Assembly: GCA_052033935.1 (NCBI GenBank)
Contig: JBPOJE010000073.1
Span: 1-64,000 of the forward strand
Direction of reading: 5' to 3'
Origin: JAGVUD01 sp052033935
GTDB lineage: Bacteria; Armatimonadota; UBA5829; DSUL01
DNA: 64,000 nt
The notes beneath the pieces are model-generated. The model ran no database searches. It saw nothing but the letters and a program-made list of their open reading frames with translations, and had not been told where the DNA came from. Below, piece after piece: positions 44,818-52,874 of this stretch; position 1 is the first letter of the stretch; every line of letters starts with the position of its first letter. The position numbers and the translations under genes are program-made.

Positions 44818-45743
44818 ATGCCGCGACTGTGCCTGTTCGCCTTTGCTCTCGTCGTGCTGGCGGCCGCCGCCCCGGCCTTCACTGAGCCAGCCTACCCGGA
44901 GTCGCCGGAGGGCGTGACGCTGATTGCCGATGTGGCTTATCTCGCGCAGGGCCGTGAGGAGAAGTTGGACATCTACCTGCCTGTGGGGCGCAAGGCCGGC
45001 CAGCACTCGCCCGCCATGGTGATGATTCACGGAGGCGGTTGGGCGAGGGGCGACAAGACGGGCGCGAGGGAATACGAGACGGGTGCGATTCTGGCGCGGG
45101 CGGGCTATGTGGCCGTCAGCATCAACTACCAGATGGCTCCCGGAAGGCGCTGGCCAACGAACCTGCTCGATTGCAAGAACGCGGTGCGGTTCCTGCGCGT
45201 CAACGCGGAATATTACAGCGTGGACCGGCGCGCATCGGTGTGATGGGCGGTTCGGCGGGCGGGCATCTGGCGCTGATGACCGCCTACACTACCGGTGCGC
45301 CGGGACTCGAACCAGCAAGCCCCTACCCCGGCGTGTCGAGCCGGGTGAGCTGCGTCCTTGATCTTTACGGCCCCACCAGCCTGCTGACGCGGGAGAAGAC
45401 CGACGCGAAGGGCAACCTGACGGGGGTCCCTGTGAATACCCTTGGCCTCTTCAGCCCCACCCGCCAGCAGGACCCGGGGTTGTGGAGGTTGGCGTCGCCG
45501 GTCAGCTACGTGCGGAAGAACTCCCCGCCCACGCTGATTCTGCACGGTCTGGCGGATACCACGGTGGACCGCGGTCAGGCCGAAGCGCTTGCGGCGAAGT
45601 TGGCGGAGCACGGCGTGGAGCACAGGCTGGTGCTGCTTGAGGGCGTCGGTCACTCGTTCTACCTGAAGACGTGGAAGAACAAGCCGCTGCCTTTGGACGT
45701 CGAGGGCATTGCTCTGGAGTTCTTGGCAAGGCATCTGAAGTGA
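44818..45743 (+). pseudogene. Secreted alpha/beta-hydrolase (carbohydrate-esterase-like), one frameshift
   Basis: An esterase of the BD-FAE/acetyl-xylan esterase type: signal peptide (LCLFAFALVVLAAAAPAF), MVMIHGGGWARGDK oxyanion motif, VMGGSAGGHLALM nucleophile elbow, LHGLADTTVD and LEGVGHSFYL. Between YYSVDRR and IGVMGGSAGG one base is missing (about 45226-45233), so the N-terminal part ends at a TGA at 45241-45243 and the rest lies in another frame. The ATG at 44818 has GAGAGGA upstream. The stop overlaps the start of the DUF6785-like gene. If the indel is a sequence error the enzyme would be intact, removing acetyl or feruloyl groups from glycans. Confidence 0.75.
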
Positions 45744-47572
45744 GACGCGTGGGGGCGGGGATTGCGGCGATTGTCATCGCGCCGCTGGTGTGTGTCTGGG
45801 TCTTTCGCACCGAGATTCTGCGCAACTCCACCGACCTTGCATCGAGCGCGCTGACGTTCGCGGGAGTGGGTGTGCTGCTGGCGCTCGCGGCTTTGCGGGC
45901 GGTGGCTGGCCGACCCGGGACGCGGGCGATCATCCTCATCTACTCGGCTGTCGCCTGCACGGCGGGCATCGCGACGATGGGCATGGTGCAGTTCCTCATC
46001 ACGACGCTGCTTGCGCCGTTCTACTTCGCCACCCCCGAAAACCGCTGGGCGGAGTTCTGGGCGTCCATTCCGGCGTGGGCGGCGCCGAGATCGCCGAAGG
46101 TGGTGGAGGGGTTCTTTCTGGGCGGGTCGAGCCTGTACGACCCGGCGATCTGGAAGACGTGGCTTGTGCCTGTCGCGGCGTGGAGCCTCTTTCTGGCGGC
46201 TCTCCTGGGAGCGCAGTACTGCATCGCGCTTCTGATGTACGAGCGCTGGGCGAAAGAAGAGAAGCTTGCCTTCCCGATAGTTCAGCTTCCGCTGGCGCTT
46301 ACATCCGAGCGGCACTCCCGGGTGCCGCTGATTGCCGGGGCGGCCCTCGCCATCGCCGTGCAGACTCTGAACGCGGCGCACTATATAGCGCCGTCGGTGC
46401 CGCGGATCAACGTGCTGCCGAGAGAGTTCGGCTCGCTTCTTCCGCCGCCCTGGAACGGCGTCGGGCAGCTCTGGGTCACGAACTACCCTTGCATCATCGG
46501 GTTGTCGGCGCTGATCCCGACGAACATCCTGTTCTCGTGCGTCATCTTCTTTTGGCTCGGCAAGGCGGAGGGAGTGTACGGCCGGGCGTTCGGACTGACG
46601 GCGGTGGGCGGCGCGACGGGGTTTCCGTACGCGACTGAACAGGCGCAGGGGGCGCTTCTGGCGCTCTCGCTCGCTGTTGTCTGGTCGGCGAGGAGGTCGC
46701 TGGCGCGTTCGCTCCGGAACCCGGCGGACCGCGCTGTGTGGCTTACGCTCGCGGCCTGCTGCGCGGCGCTCTGGTGGTTCGCGGTGGCGCTGGGTCTGCG
46801 CCCCGTTTTCGCGGCGGCGTTCTTTGGGCTGTTCTTGCTCTTCATGACGGCCATCGGCTGGCTGCGCGCGGCGATCGGCCCGGCGTGGCCTCCGGGAGTT
46901 GACGTCTCGTGGTGGCTGCGGGGTCTGGGCGCTGGCGTGCCGCTCGGCGAAGGGGTGGGCCTGGCATACCTGCGCTGGTTCTCGTTCGGCGACTCCCGGG
47001 CGCACGCGCTGCCGAACTACGTGGACGCGATGCGGCTGACCGAGACTTCGGGCATTTCGCGCAGGACGCTGACGTTCGTCCTGGGTGCGGCGTCTGTGCT
47101 CGCTATCGCGGCAAGCCTGTGGGCGGCGCTTGACGTGTATTACACGAGTGGCGCGGCCACGGCGCTGACGCACAACTGGCGGACGTATCAGGGGCGCGTC
47201 GCGTTTGAGGTTCTACGCTCGCATCAGGATGGCCTCACGGTGCGGCCCGGGACAGCGCAGTTCGGTGCGGCGGGGTTCGGGTTCGGTCTGGTGCTGGCTC
47301 TGCAGTGGTTGGGGACGCGCATCACCGGCTGGCCGCTGCACCCGGCGGGGTTCGCGCTGGCGCAGAGCGGCGCGCTGGAGTGGCTCTGGTGCCCAATGCT
47401 GATTGCGGGGGCGGCGAAGGTTCTGCTGTTGCGCGGCGGGCTGAAGACGTACCGGCGGTCGGTGCCGTTCTTTATCGGGCTGGTCCTCGGCGACTACGCG
47501 TTGGGGATCATCCTTGCTCTTCTGAGCTCGGCGCTCGGCGTGAGCCTCTACAAGACGTTTCCGATTGAGTGA
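45740..47572 (+). CDS. Polytopic membrane protein, DUF6785/DUF6784-like
   Basis: The 610-residue protein has about 13-14 hydrophobic segments, a central loop with YERWAKEEKLAFPIVQLPLA and a C-terminal VLGDYALGIILALLSSALG segment. The QLP motif and layout resemble the DUF6785/DUF6784 group, abundant in Armatimonadota and Planctomycetota and distantly like oligopeptide (OPT) transporters; I know of no proven substrate. The GTG start at 45740 overlaps the esterase stop (GTGA), so the two are translationally coupled, suggesting it moves a product released by the esterase or sialidase. Family assignment is by overall resemblance only. Confidence 0.65.
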   Translation: MRRVGAGIAAIVIAPLVCVWVFRTEILRNSTDLASSALTFAGVGVLLALAALRAVAGRPGTRAIILIYSAVACTAGIATMGMVQFLITTLLAPFYFATPENRWAEFWASIPAWAAPRSPKVVEGFFLGGSSLYDPAIWKTWLVPVAAWSLFLAALLGAQYCIALLMYERWAKEEKLAFPIVQLPLALTSERHSRVPLIAGAALAIAVQTLNAAHYIAPSVPRINVLPREFGSLLPPPWNGVGQLWVTNYPCIIGLSALIPTNILFSCVIFFWLGKAEGVYGRAFGLTAVGGATGFPYATEQAQGALLALSLAVVWSARRSLARSLRNPADRAVWLTLAACCAALWWFAVALGLRPVFAAAFFGLFLLFMTAIGWLRAAIGPAWPPGVDVSWWLRGLGAGVPLGEGVGLAYLRWFSFGDSRAHALPNYVDAMRLTETSGISRRTLTFVLGAASVLAIAASLWAALDVYYTSGAATALTHNWRTYQGRVAFEVLRSHQDGLTVRPGTAQFGAAGFGFGLVLALQWLGTRITGWPLHPAGFALAQSGALEWLWCPMLIAGAAKVLLLRGGLKTYRRSVPFFIGLVLGDYALGIILALLSSALGVSLYKTFPIE

Positions 47573-47605
47573 GAGCGGGGGCATTGTGCCGTCGCTCTCT
47601 GGATG

Positions 47606-47627
47606 CCGGATCGAGTCCGGCATGACG
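47606..47627. repeat. Dispersed palindromic repeat unit
   Basis: Exact 22-base copy of 43566-43587, within the 155-base gap between the DUF6785-like and ADP-ribosylglycohydrolase genes. It has a self-complementary CCGGA...TCCGG core. Confidence 0.65.
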
Positions 47628-47727
47628 TGGGGGCGGAGGCGGAGGTTATTCGGCCCGGCGTGCTGAAGAATGCTCCGGGAGCCAGGTGACAGCACCCGGG
47701 CAGATCTAGAAATGGCGGAATAGGCAA

Positions 47728-49257
47728 ATGATCAGAACTGTGAACCTTGCGGTAACCCTGTTTGTTTGCGTGCTGGCATCCTGCTCTGCACAGGCGGAGC
47801 AGGGCCCCATAATCACCTTCAACGAGGCGGATTTCCGCGACAAAGTGTACGCCTGCTGGTTGGGCAAGAGCATAAGCGGCACCCTCGGCATGCCGTTTGA
47901 AGGCCGCCGGGAGACACACTCGCTGACGTTCTACGACTCCGTGCCCGACAAGCCGTCCGCGAACGATGACCTGGACCTTCAGCTTCTCTGGCTCAAGGCG
48001 ATCGAGGAGCGGGGCACGCAGATTAACGCGCGCATTCTCGGCGATTACTGGCTGAAGTACGTTCCCGTCAACTGGAACGAATACGGCATCGGCAAGGCCA
48101 ACATGCGCGACGGATTCCTGCCGTCGCTGTCGGGGCACTTCCGGAATGAGAAGTGGCGGAACAGCAACGGCGCGTGGATCCGCTCGGAGATCTGGACATG
48201 TCTGGCGCCGGGGTGTCCCTCGCTCGCCGCGCGCTATGCGTGGCAGGACGCCTGCGTTGACCACGGAACTGCAGAGGGAACCTACGCCGAGATGTTCACC
48301 GCGGCTGTGGAGAGCGCGGCTTTCGTTGAGAAGGACCGCGACCGGCTGATTGAAATCGGGCTCAGCTACATCCCGCCGCAGTGCGGCGTGGCAGCGGCCA
48401 TTCGAACTGCCATGACCGCGAAAGATCAGGGGCTCGATCTGGCCGCCGCTCGCGAAGCCGTTGTGAAGGTCTCGGAGCCGACGGGATGGTTCCAGGCGCC
48501 GCGCAATGTCGGGTTCGTGATCCTCGGCTGGCTCTACGGCGGCGACGACTTCGGTAAGGCGATTTGCGGCACGGTCAACTGCGGCGACGACACGGACTGC
48601 ACCGGAGCGACCCTGGGCTCGATTCTGGGCATCATCCACGGGGGGAAGGTGATTCCCGAGAAGTGGCGGCGTCCGGTGGGCGAGACGATTCTTAACGTCG
48701 CCGTCAGCGGATTTCAGGGTCTGGCGACACTCTCCGAACTGACGGATCGCACCATCATTGCCGCGAAGAAGGTGCTGGAAGACAACGGCATGCCGGTAGC
48801 AATCGTCCCGGATGCCCCCACCAATCTTTCGCGCAAGAGCGAACTCAAGCTGACGGACGCAAAGGTCGCGCAGGGGCTCTGGTCGCGCTCCCCCTACAGG
48901 CTGGTGTACGAAATGGGCCCGGCCCGGGCGACCTTCGACTACGTCAGAGACCCGGACCTGCGGCCGGGTGAACCGCGGCACGTCACACTGTTGCTGGAGA
49001 ATCTCACGCCTGCCGCCCTGGAAGCCGAAGTGCGCTGGAAGACGGACGCGGGTCTGAGCGCAGACGCGGAAGCGGGCAGCTTTACGTTGACACCGAGGGG
49101 ACAGCACAGGATCACCTGCACGGTCACGCAGAGCGAAGTTCCGGATTCGGAGCGCGTGATACGCGGCTCGGTGAGCGTGTCCGTTTCGCCGCGCGGCAAG
49201 TCAGTCGAAATACCGTTCGCGTTCCTGTGCCACGCCCGCAACACCGCGAATCCCTGA
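47728..49257 (+). CDS. Secreted ADP-ribosylglycohydrolase-family protein
   Basis: The 509-residue protein has a signal that may be lipoprotein-type (VCVLASCSAQA). Residues about 32-340 form an ADP-ribosyl-GH fold: ACWLGKSISGTLGMPFEG, the metal motif ANDDLDLQ and the second metal site NCGDDTDCTGATLGSILG. The C-terminal ~130 residues are a beta domain (HVTLLLENLTPAALEAEVRW). Exported members of this family are common in polysaccharide-utilising bacteria, where they may act as sugar hydrolases rather than on ADP-ribosylated proteins. It is monocistronic as far as can be seen. Confidence 0.82.
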   Translation: MIRTVNLAVTLFVCVLASCSAQAEQGPIITFNEADFRDKVYACWLGKSISGTLGMPFEGRRETHSLTFYDSVPDKPSANDDLDLQLLWLKAIEERGTQINARILGDYWLKYVPVNWNEYGIGKANMRDGFLPSLSGHFRNEKWRNSNGAWIRSEIWTCLAPGCPSLAARYAWQDACVDHGTAEGTYAEMFTAAVESAAFVEKDRDRLIEIGLSYIPPQCGVAAAIRTAMTAKDQGLDLAAAREAVVKVSEPTGWFQAPRNVGFVILGWLYGGDDFGKAICGTVNCGDDTDCTGATLGSILGIIHGGKVIPEKWRRPVGETILNVAVSGFQGLATLSELTDRTIIAAKKVLEDNGMPVAIVPDAPTNLSRKSELKLTDAKVAQGLWSRSPYRLVYEMGPARATFDYVRDPDLRPGEPRHVTLLLENLTPAALEAEVRWKTDAGLSADAEAGSFTLTPRGQHRITCTVTQSEVPDSERVIRGSVSVSVSPRGKSVEIPFAFLCHARNTANP

Positions 49258-49290
49258 TGTCCGGTCGCCTCGACGCGGGGCGGCCGGGTG

Positions 49291-49299
49291 TGGTACAGT
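49291..49299 (+). promoter_or_regulatory. Candidate extended -10 of the aldo/keto reductase gene
   Basis: TGGTACAGT, 53 bases before the ATG at 49352, has the same TGG-plus-TA lead as the extended -10 boxes at 5914, 9973 and 43037. The -35 is not clear. Confidence 0.35.
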
Positions 49300-49351
49300 C
49301 TGGGAACGAACGGAGGGGAGCGGGACGCGCTTTACTGGCGAGAGTTACCCT

Positions 49352-50224
49352 ATGAGTCCAAAGCTTACGAGAAGGCAGTTCATCGCGGGCGCGGTTGCGG
49401 CGGGGGCGGCAATGCGCTCGGGCGAGATCCTCGGCGCCGGTGAGCGAAAGCTCAAATCGCTGACGGACCGCGTCGAGATCGGCAAGACCGGCATCAAGGC
49501 CTCGTATCTCGGCATCGGAACGGGCACAGTCGGCAATGGAGGAGCGTCGAACCAGACGCGCCTGGGGCCGGTCAAGTTCGCGCGGTTGATCAATCACGCG
49601 TACGATCAGGGCATCAACTACTTCGACTGCGCCGACACGTACGGCTCGCACAACTACGTGCGCCGCTCTCTGGCGCGCATCCCGCGCGAGAAGTACGTGT
49701 TGGAGACCAAGATGTGGTTTCGCACCGACAAGGATGCGAAGGCGCAGCTCGAGCGCTTCCTGAAGGAGCTGAACACCGACTACCTCGACATCGTCTTTTT
49801 GCACTGCGTGAGCGACTCAACCTGGGCGGCGGACCTCCGGCCGATGATGGACGTGCTGGAAGAAGCCAAACAGAAGAAGATCATCCGCGCGCGTGGCATC
49901 TCGATCCACAGCCTGGACGTGCTGAAGGGCGTTGCAGAAAACAGGTGGGCGGACACCGTCCTCGCCCGGATCAACCCGGCGGGCGTGGCGATGGACGGAA
50001 AGCCCGAAGAGGTTGTGCCCGTGCTCAATAAGATCCACGCCGCCGGCAAGGGCATCGCAGGGATGAAGATCCTCGGTGAGGGGCGGATAGCGGATCGGCG
50101 CGAGGAATCGCTGAAGTACGTGACCGGGCTGGACTGCGTGGACGCCATCGTCATCGGCTTCGAGTCAATCGCGCAGATTGACGAGATTCTGGCGATGGGC
50201 AGCAAGGCGCTGGCGGCAAAGTAG
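49352..50224 (+). CDS. Tat-exported aldo/keto reductase family protein
   Basis: A 290-residue protein with a twin-arginine signal (LTRRQFIAGAVAAGAA) and an AKR barrel. The catalytic tetrad is recognisable: Asp and Tyr in FDCADTYGSHNYV, Lys in LETKMWF and His in IVFLHCV. Tat-exported AKR-like proteins occur near Gfo/Idh/MocA proteins and probably act on sugars or aldehydes with bound NADP in the periplasm. The GDPD gene starts 57 bases downstream in the same direction. Substrate unknown. Confidence 0.87.
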   Translation: MSPKLTRRQFIAGAVAAGAAMRSGEILGAGERKLKSLTDRVEIGKTGIKASYLGIGTGTVGNGGASNQTRLGPVKFARLINHAYDQGINYFDCADTYGSHNYVRRSLARIPREKYVLETKMWFRTDKDAKAQLERFLKELNTDYLDIVFLHCVSDSTWAADLRPMMDVLEEAKQKKIIRARGISIHSLDVLKGVAENRWADTVLARINPAGVAMDGKPEEVVPVLNKIHAAGKGIAGMKILGEGRIADRREESLKYVTGLDCVDAIVIGFESIAQIDEILAMGSKALAAK

Positions 50225-50281
50225 CCGGTGAACGCCCCCGAACAATCACTGGCAGAGTCTTCTGAGGAGAGAACGGACGAG

Positions 50282-52027
50282 ATGAATAGTTTCCCATTGC
50301 TGAATGTCTGCGTCGCGGCATGCGCCGCGGCGGCGCTGTCCGCCGCATCGGCGGCGGAGCCCGTCTGGAACATCCGGCAGATTCCGATCGAACGGGTGTC
50401 GGTGGTAGCGCATCGCGGAGCCGGCTTTCTGGCACCCGAGAACACCATGAGCGCGCTCGAGCTTTCGTGGAGCATGGGCTGTATCCCCGAGGTGGACGTG
50501 CGCACTACGAAAGACGGCCACGTGATGATGTTCCACGACGGCAACTTCGCGCGGATACTTCCGAACGCTTCCGAGGAGATGAAAAAGAAGCGCCTAGAAG
50601 ACCTGACGTATGACGAGGCGAAAAAGCTGGACATCGGGGCGTTCCGCGGCCCCGAGCATGCCGGGCAGCGTATCGTGAGCCTGGCGGATATCTGCGCCGC
50701 GCTAAAGAAGGACCCGAAGCGGCGGGTGTATCTGGACGTCAAGAACGTGGACTTCTCGCAGATGGCGCGTGAGACGGAAGGCGTGCACGAGCAGGTGATC
50801 CTGGCGACCGGCTCGGAGGAGGACTGCACGCGCTGGAAGAAAGTGGCCCCGCGCAGCGACACCTTCCTGTGGGTGGGCACCTGGGACGACAAGGACGACA
50901 CGAACGTCGAGAAGCGGTTCGAGAAGCTGCGCGCGGCGGGCTTCGCGAACATCAACCGGTTGCAGGTGCACTGCCATTTCACGGGTGGAGGTGGCGGCAC
51001 GATGATCCCGAGCGATGCGTTCATCCGCCGCGCCGCCGATGAGGTTCGCGGTCACGGCATCGAGTTCCAGACGATGCCCTGGAACATCCCGGAGAGCCCC
51101 GAGGCGTACGTGAGGCTGATGGACCTCGGCAGCGCCGGGTTTGGCACCGACCGGCCGGATGTGGCCGTGAAGGCGATCCGCGACTACTACCGCAACGGGC
51201 CGAAGAACTGGAACGTGCGCGACCACATCCCGCTCAAGAGCGTCACCGTGCAGGCGCATCGGGGCGCGGGCGATCTGGCGCCGGAGGGCTCGCAGGAGGC
51301 GTTCGAGCTGGGGTGGAGCCTCGGCTGCATTCCCGAGGCCGACCTGCGGGTGACGAAGGACGGCGTCATCGTCTCGTTCCACGACAACAACTTCGCGCGC
51401 ATCGTGCCGGACGCTTCCGAGTATCTCAAGAAGAAGGGTGTCGCCGACCTCACTTTCGAGGAAGCGCGAAAGCTGGACGTCGGCAGCTTCCGGAACAAGA
51501 AGTTCGCCGGGCAGAAAATGCTGAGCCTTGCCGAGATGGTCGCGACGCTCAAGGCGCACCCGAAGCGTTCGCTCTACATTGACATCAAGAAGGTGGACTT
51601 CGCTCAGCTCGCCAGGGAGACGGTGGAAGTGCATCCTCAGTTGATTCTCGCGAGCACGCGTTACGAGGAGATCAAACAGTGGCGGAAGCTCGCGCCGAGG
51701 TCGAGGACTCTGCACTGGATGGGCGGCCCGCAGGAGGAACTGGCGAAACGGCTGGTGGCCCTTCGGGCAGAGAACTTCGCCTTCATTGACCAGCTTCAGA
51801 TTCACGTCAACACGAGCAAGGACGGCGTCTTTTCTCCGGACGAGGAGTTCCTGCGGAGCGCGGGAAACGAACTTCGCGCCCATGGTATTCTGTTCCAGAT
51901 CCTGCCGTGGGGCCGGAAGGACGCGAAAACGTATCACCGGCTGATGGACCTGGGGTGCGCCAGCTTCGCGACCGATTACCCGGACACGGTGATGGAAGCG
52001 ATCCGCGACTACTACAAGCGAGGCTGA
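50282..52027 (+). CDS. Secreted tandem glycerophosphodiester phosphodiesterase
   Basis: The 581-residue protein carries two GDPD domains of about 270 residues each after a signal peptide (VCVAACAAAALSAASA). Domain 1 has VAHRGAGFLAPENTMSALE, PEVDVRTTKDG and MFHDGNFARI. Domain 2 has QAHRGAGDLAPEGSQEAFE, PEADLRVTKDG and SFHDNNFARI, with the usual ENT replaced by EGS. GDPD hydrolyses glycerophosphodiesters to glycerol 3-phosphate and alcohol. Both domains keep the HRG His, metal Glu/Asp and FHD His, so both may be active. The two halves clearly arose by duplication. The ATG at 50282 follows AGGAGA and leads into the signal peptide. Confidence 0.88.
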   Translation: MNSFPLLNVCVAACAAAALSAASAAEPVWNIRQIPIERVSVVAHRGAGFLAPENTMSALELSWSMGCIPEVDVRTTKDGHVMMFHDGNFARILPNASEEMKKKRLEDLTYDEAKKLDIGAFRGPEHAGQRIVSLADICAALKKDPKRRVYLDVKNVDFSQMARETEGVHEQVILATGSEEDCTRWKKVAPRSDTFLWVGTWDDKDDTNVEKRFEKLRAAGFANINRLQVHCHFTGGGGGTMIPSDAFIRRAADEVRGHGIEFQTMPWNIPESPEAYVRLMDLGSAGFGTDRPDVAVKAIRDYYRNGPKNWNVRDHIPLKSVTVQAHRGAGDLAPEGSQEAFELGWSLGCIPEADLRVTKDGVIVSFHDNNFARIVPDASEYLKKKGVADLTFEEARKLDVGSFRNKKFAGQKMLSLAEMVATLKAHPKRSLYIDIKKVDFAQLARETVEVHPQLILASTRYEEIKQWRKLAPRSRTLHWMGGPQEELAKRLVALRAENFAFIDQLQIHVNTSKDGVFSPDEEFLRSAGNELRAHGILFQILPWGRKDAKTYHRLMDLGCASFATDYPDTVMEAIRDYYKRG

Positions 52028-52248
52028 GCGGGCAGGCCGCCCGTCTCAGGCTTCACCGTCACTGCCCGCGATTTCAGGCGCCACAAGCTCGTCGTCCGGC
52101 CCGCGCCAGGCGCGCACGCCATGCGGCGAACCAGGGCGAACAGGTTCACCACGCTGAACACCACGAACCAGGTGGTATTTCAGGCGGCAAGCGCGAGCTC
52201 GATCAGCACACGGCGGAACCGTCCAGCCGGGGTGTTCGAAGATTGTCG
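52028..52248 (-). pseudogene. Possible fragment of a membrane protein
   Basis: One minus-strand frame reads RRVLIELALAA, a TGA, then NTTWFVVFSVVNLFALVRR and a basic tail to the neighbourhood of 52030. The hydrophobic-then-basic pattern on both sides of the stop looks like the end of a broken membrane protein, but I do not recognise a family and there is no start. Confidence 0.25.
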
Positions 52249-52749
52249 TCAGGATTCCCCGGCCGGATGCTTCCGGCAATCAGCGCACAGCCCACCCATC
52301 TCAACGCGCGCCGTCTCAATCGAGAACCCGCTGCCCGCCTCCACCTCTCGCTCTACCCGCGCCCACGCCTCCGGACGCATCTCGGCTACCTTGCCGCAAC
52401 CTGTGCAGACGATGTGCAGATGCATCTTGTCGGGCAGGGGCTCGTAGAAGTGCCCGTCGTGCTTGTAGTGGAGCAGGTCGAGCTCGTCAAGCAGGCCGAG
52501 GTCCTGCAGTCTGCGGATGGTGCGGTACACGGTTGTCTTGTCAATGCCGGGCACGCGGCGCCTTGCCTCGGCAAGCAGCCTGCGTGCGTCCAGGTGTTCG
52601 GCCGACGAGTCGAGGATGTCAACGATGGCGGCGCGCTGACGAGTCATGCGCACCCCTCTGGCGCGGCAGGCTTCGCGAAGCGAACCGCCCCCGCCCGCGC
52701 GGCGATCTTCGTGTCCATGCTCTGATACGTGATGTGTCACGGAACACAT
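52249..52749 (-). CDS. Fur-family metalloregulator
   Basis: The 166-residue protein has a winged-helix DNA-binding domain (RMTRQRAAIVDILDSS, IDKTTVYRTIRRLQDLGLL) and a dimerisation domain with two structural zinc pairs, CTGCGK and CADCRK, and the metal-binding HLHIVC segment. It could respond to iron, zinc, manganese or peroxide; by sequence alone Fur, Zur and PerR cannot be separated. The ATG at 52749 has GGGAAA upstream. It is divergent from the ROK gene, whose promoter lies about 60 bases away, but there is no direct sign that it controls that gene. Confidence 0.88.
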   Translation of the reverse strand: MCSVTHHVSEHGHEDRRAGGGGSLREACRARGVRMTRQRAAIVDILDSSAEHLDARRLLAEARRRVPGIDKTTVYRTIRRLQDLGLLDELDLLHYKHDGHFYEPLPDKMHLHIVCTGCGKVAEMRPEAWARVEREVEAGSGFSIETARVEMGGLCADCRKHPAGES

Positions 52750-52795
52750 AGTGATTTCCCGCTGCCCCCCTGTCAAGCACGGCGGCGCAGAGGGT

Positions 52796-52823
52796 TTGCG
52801 GTCGCCGGGCGCGAAGGTATAAT
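52796..52823 (+). promoter_or_regulatory. Sigma-70-type promoter of the ROK-family gene
   Basis: TTGCGG at 52796-52801 and a perfect TATAAT at 52818-52823, spacer 16 bases, 50 bases before the start at 52875. Confidence 0.65.
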
Positions 52824-52874
52824 GGAGTCGAGGCGGGCGCGACAGCCCGCCGGAGCATCAACTATGAAAAGGCG

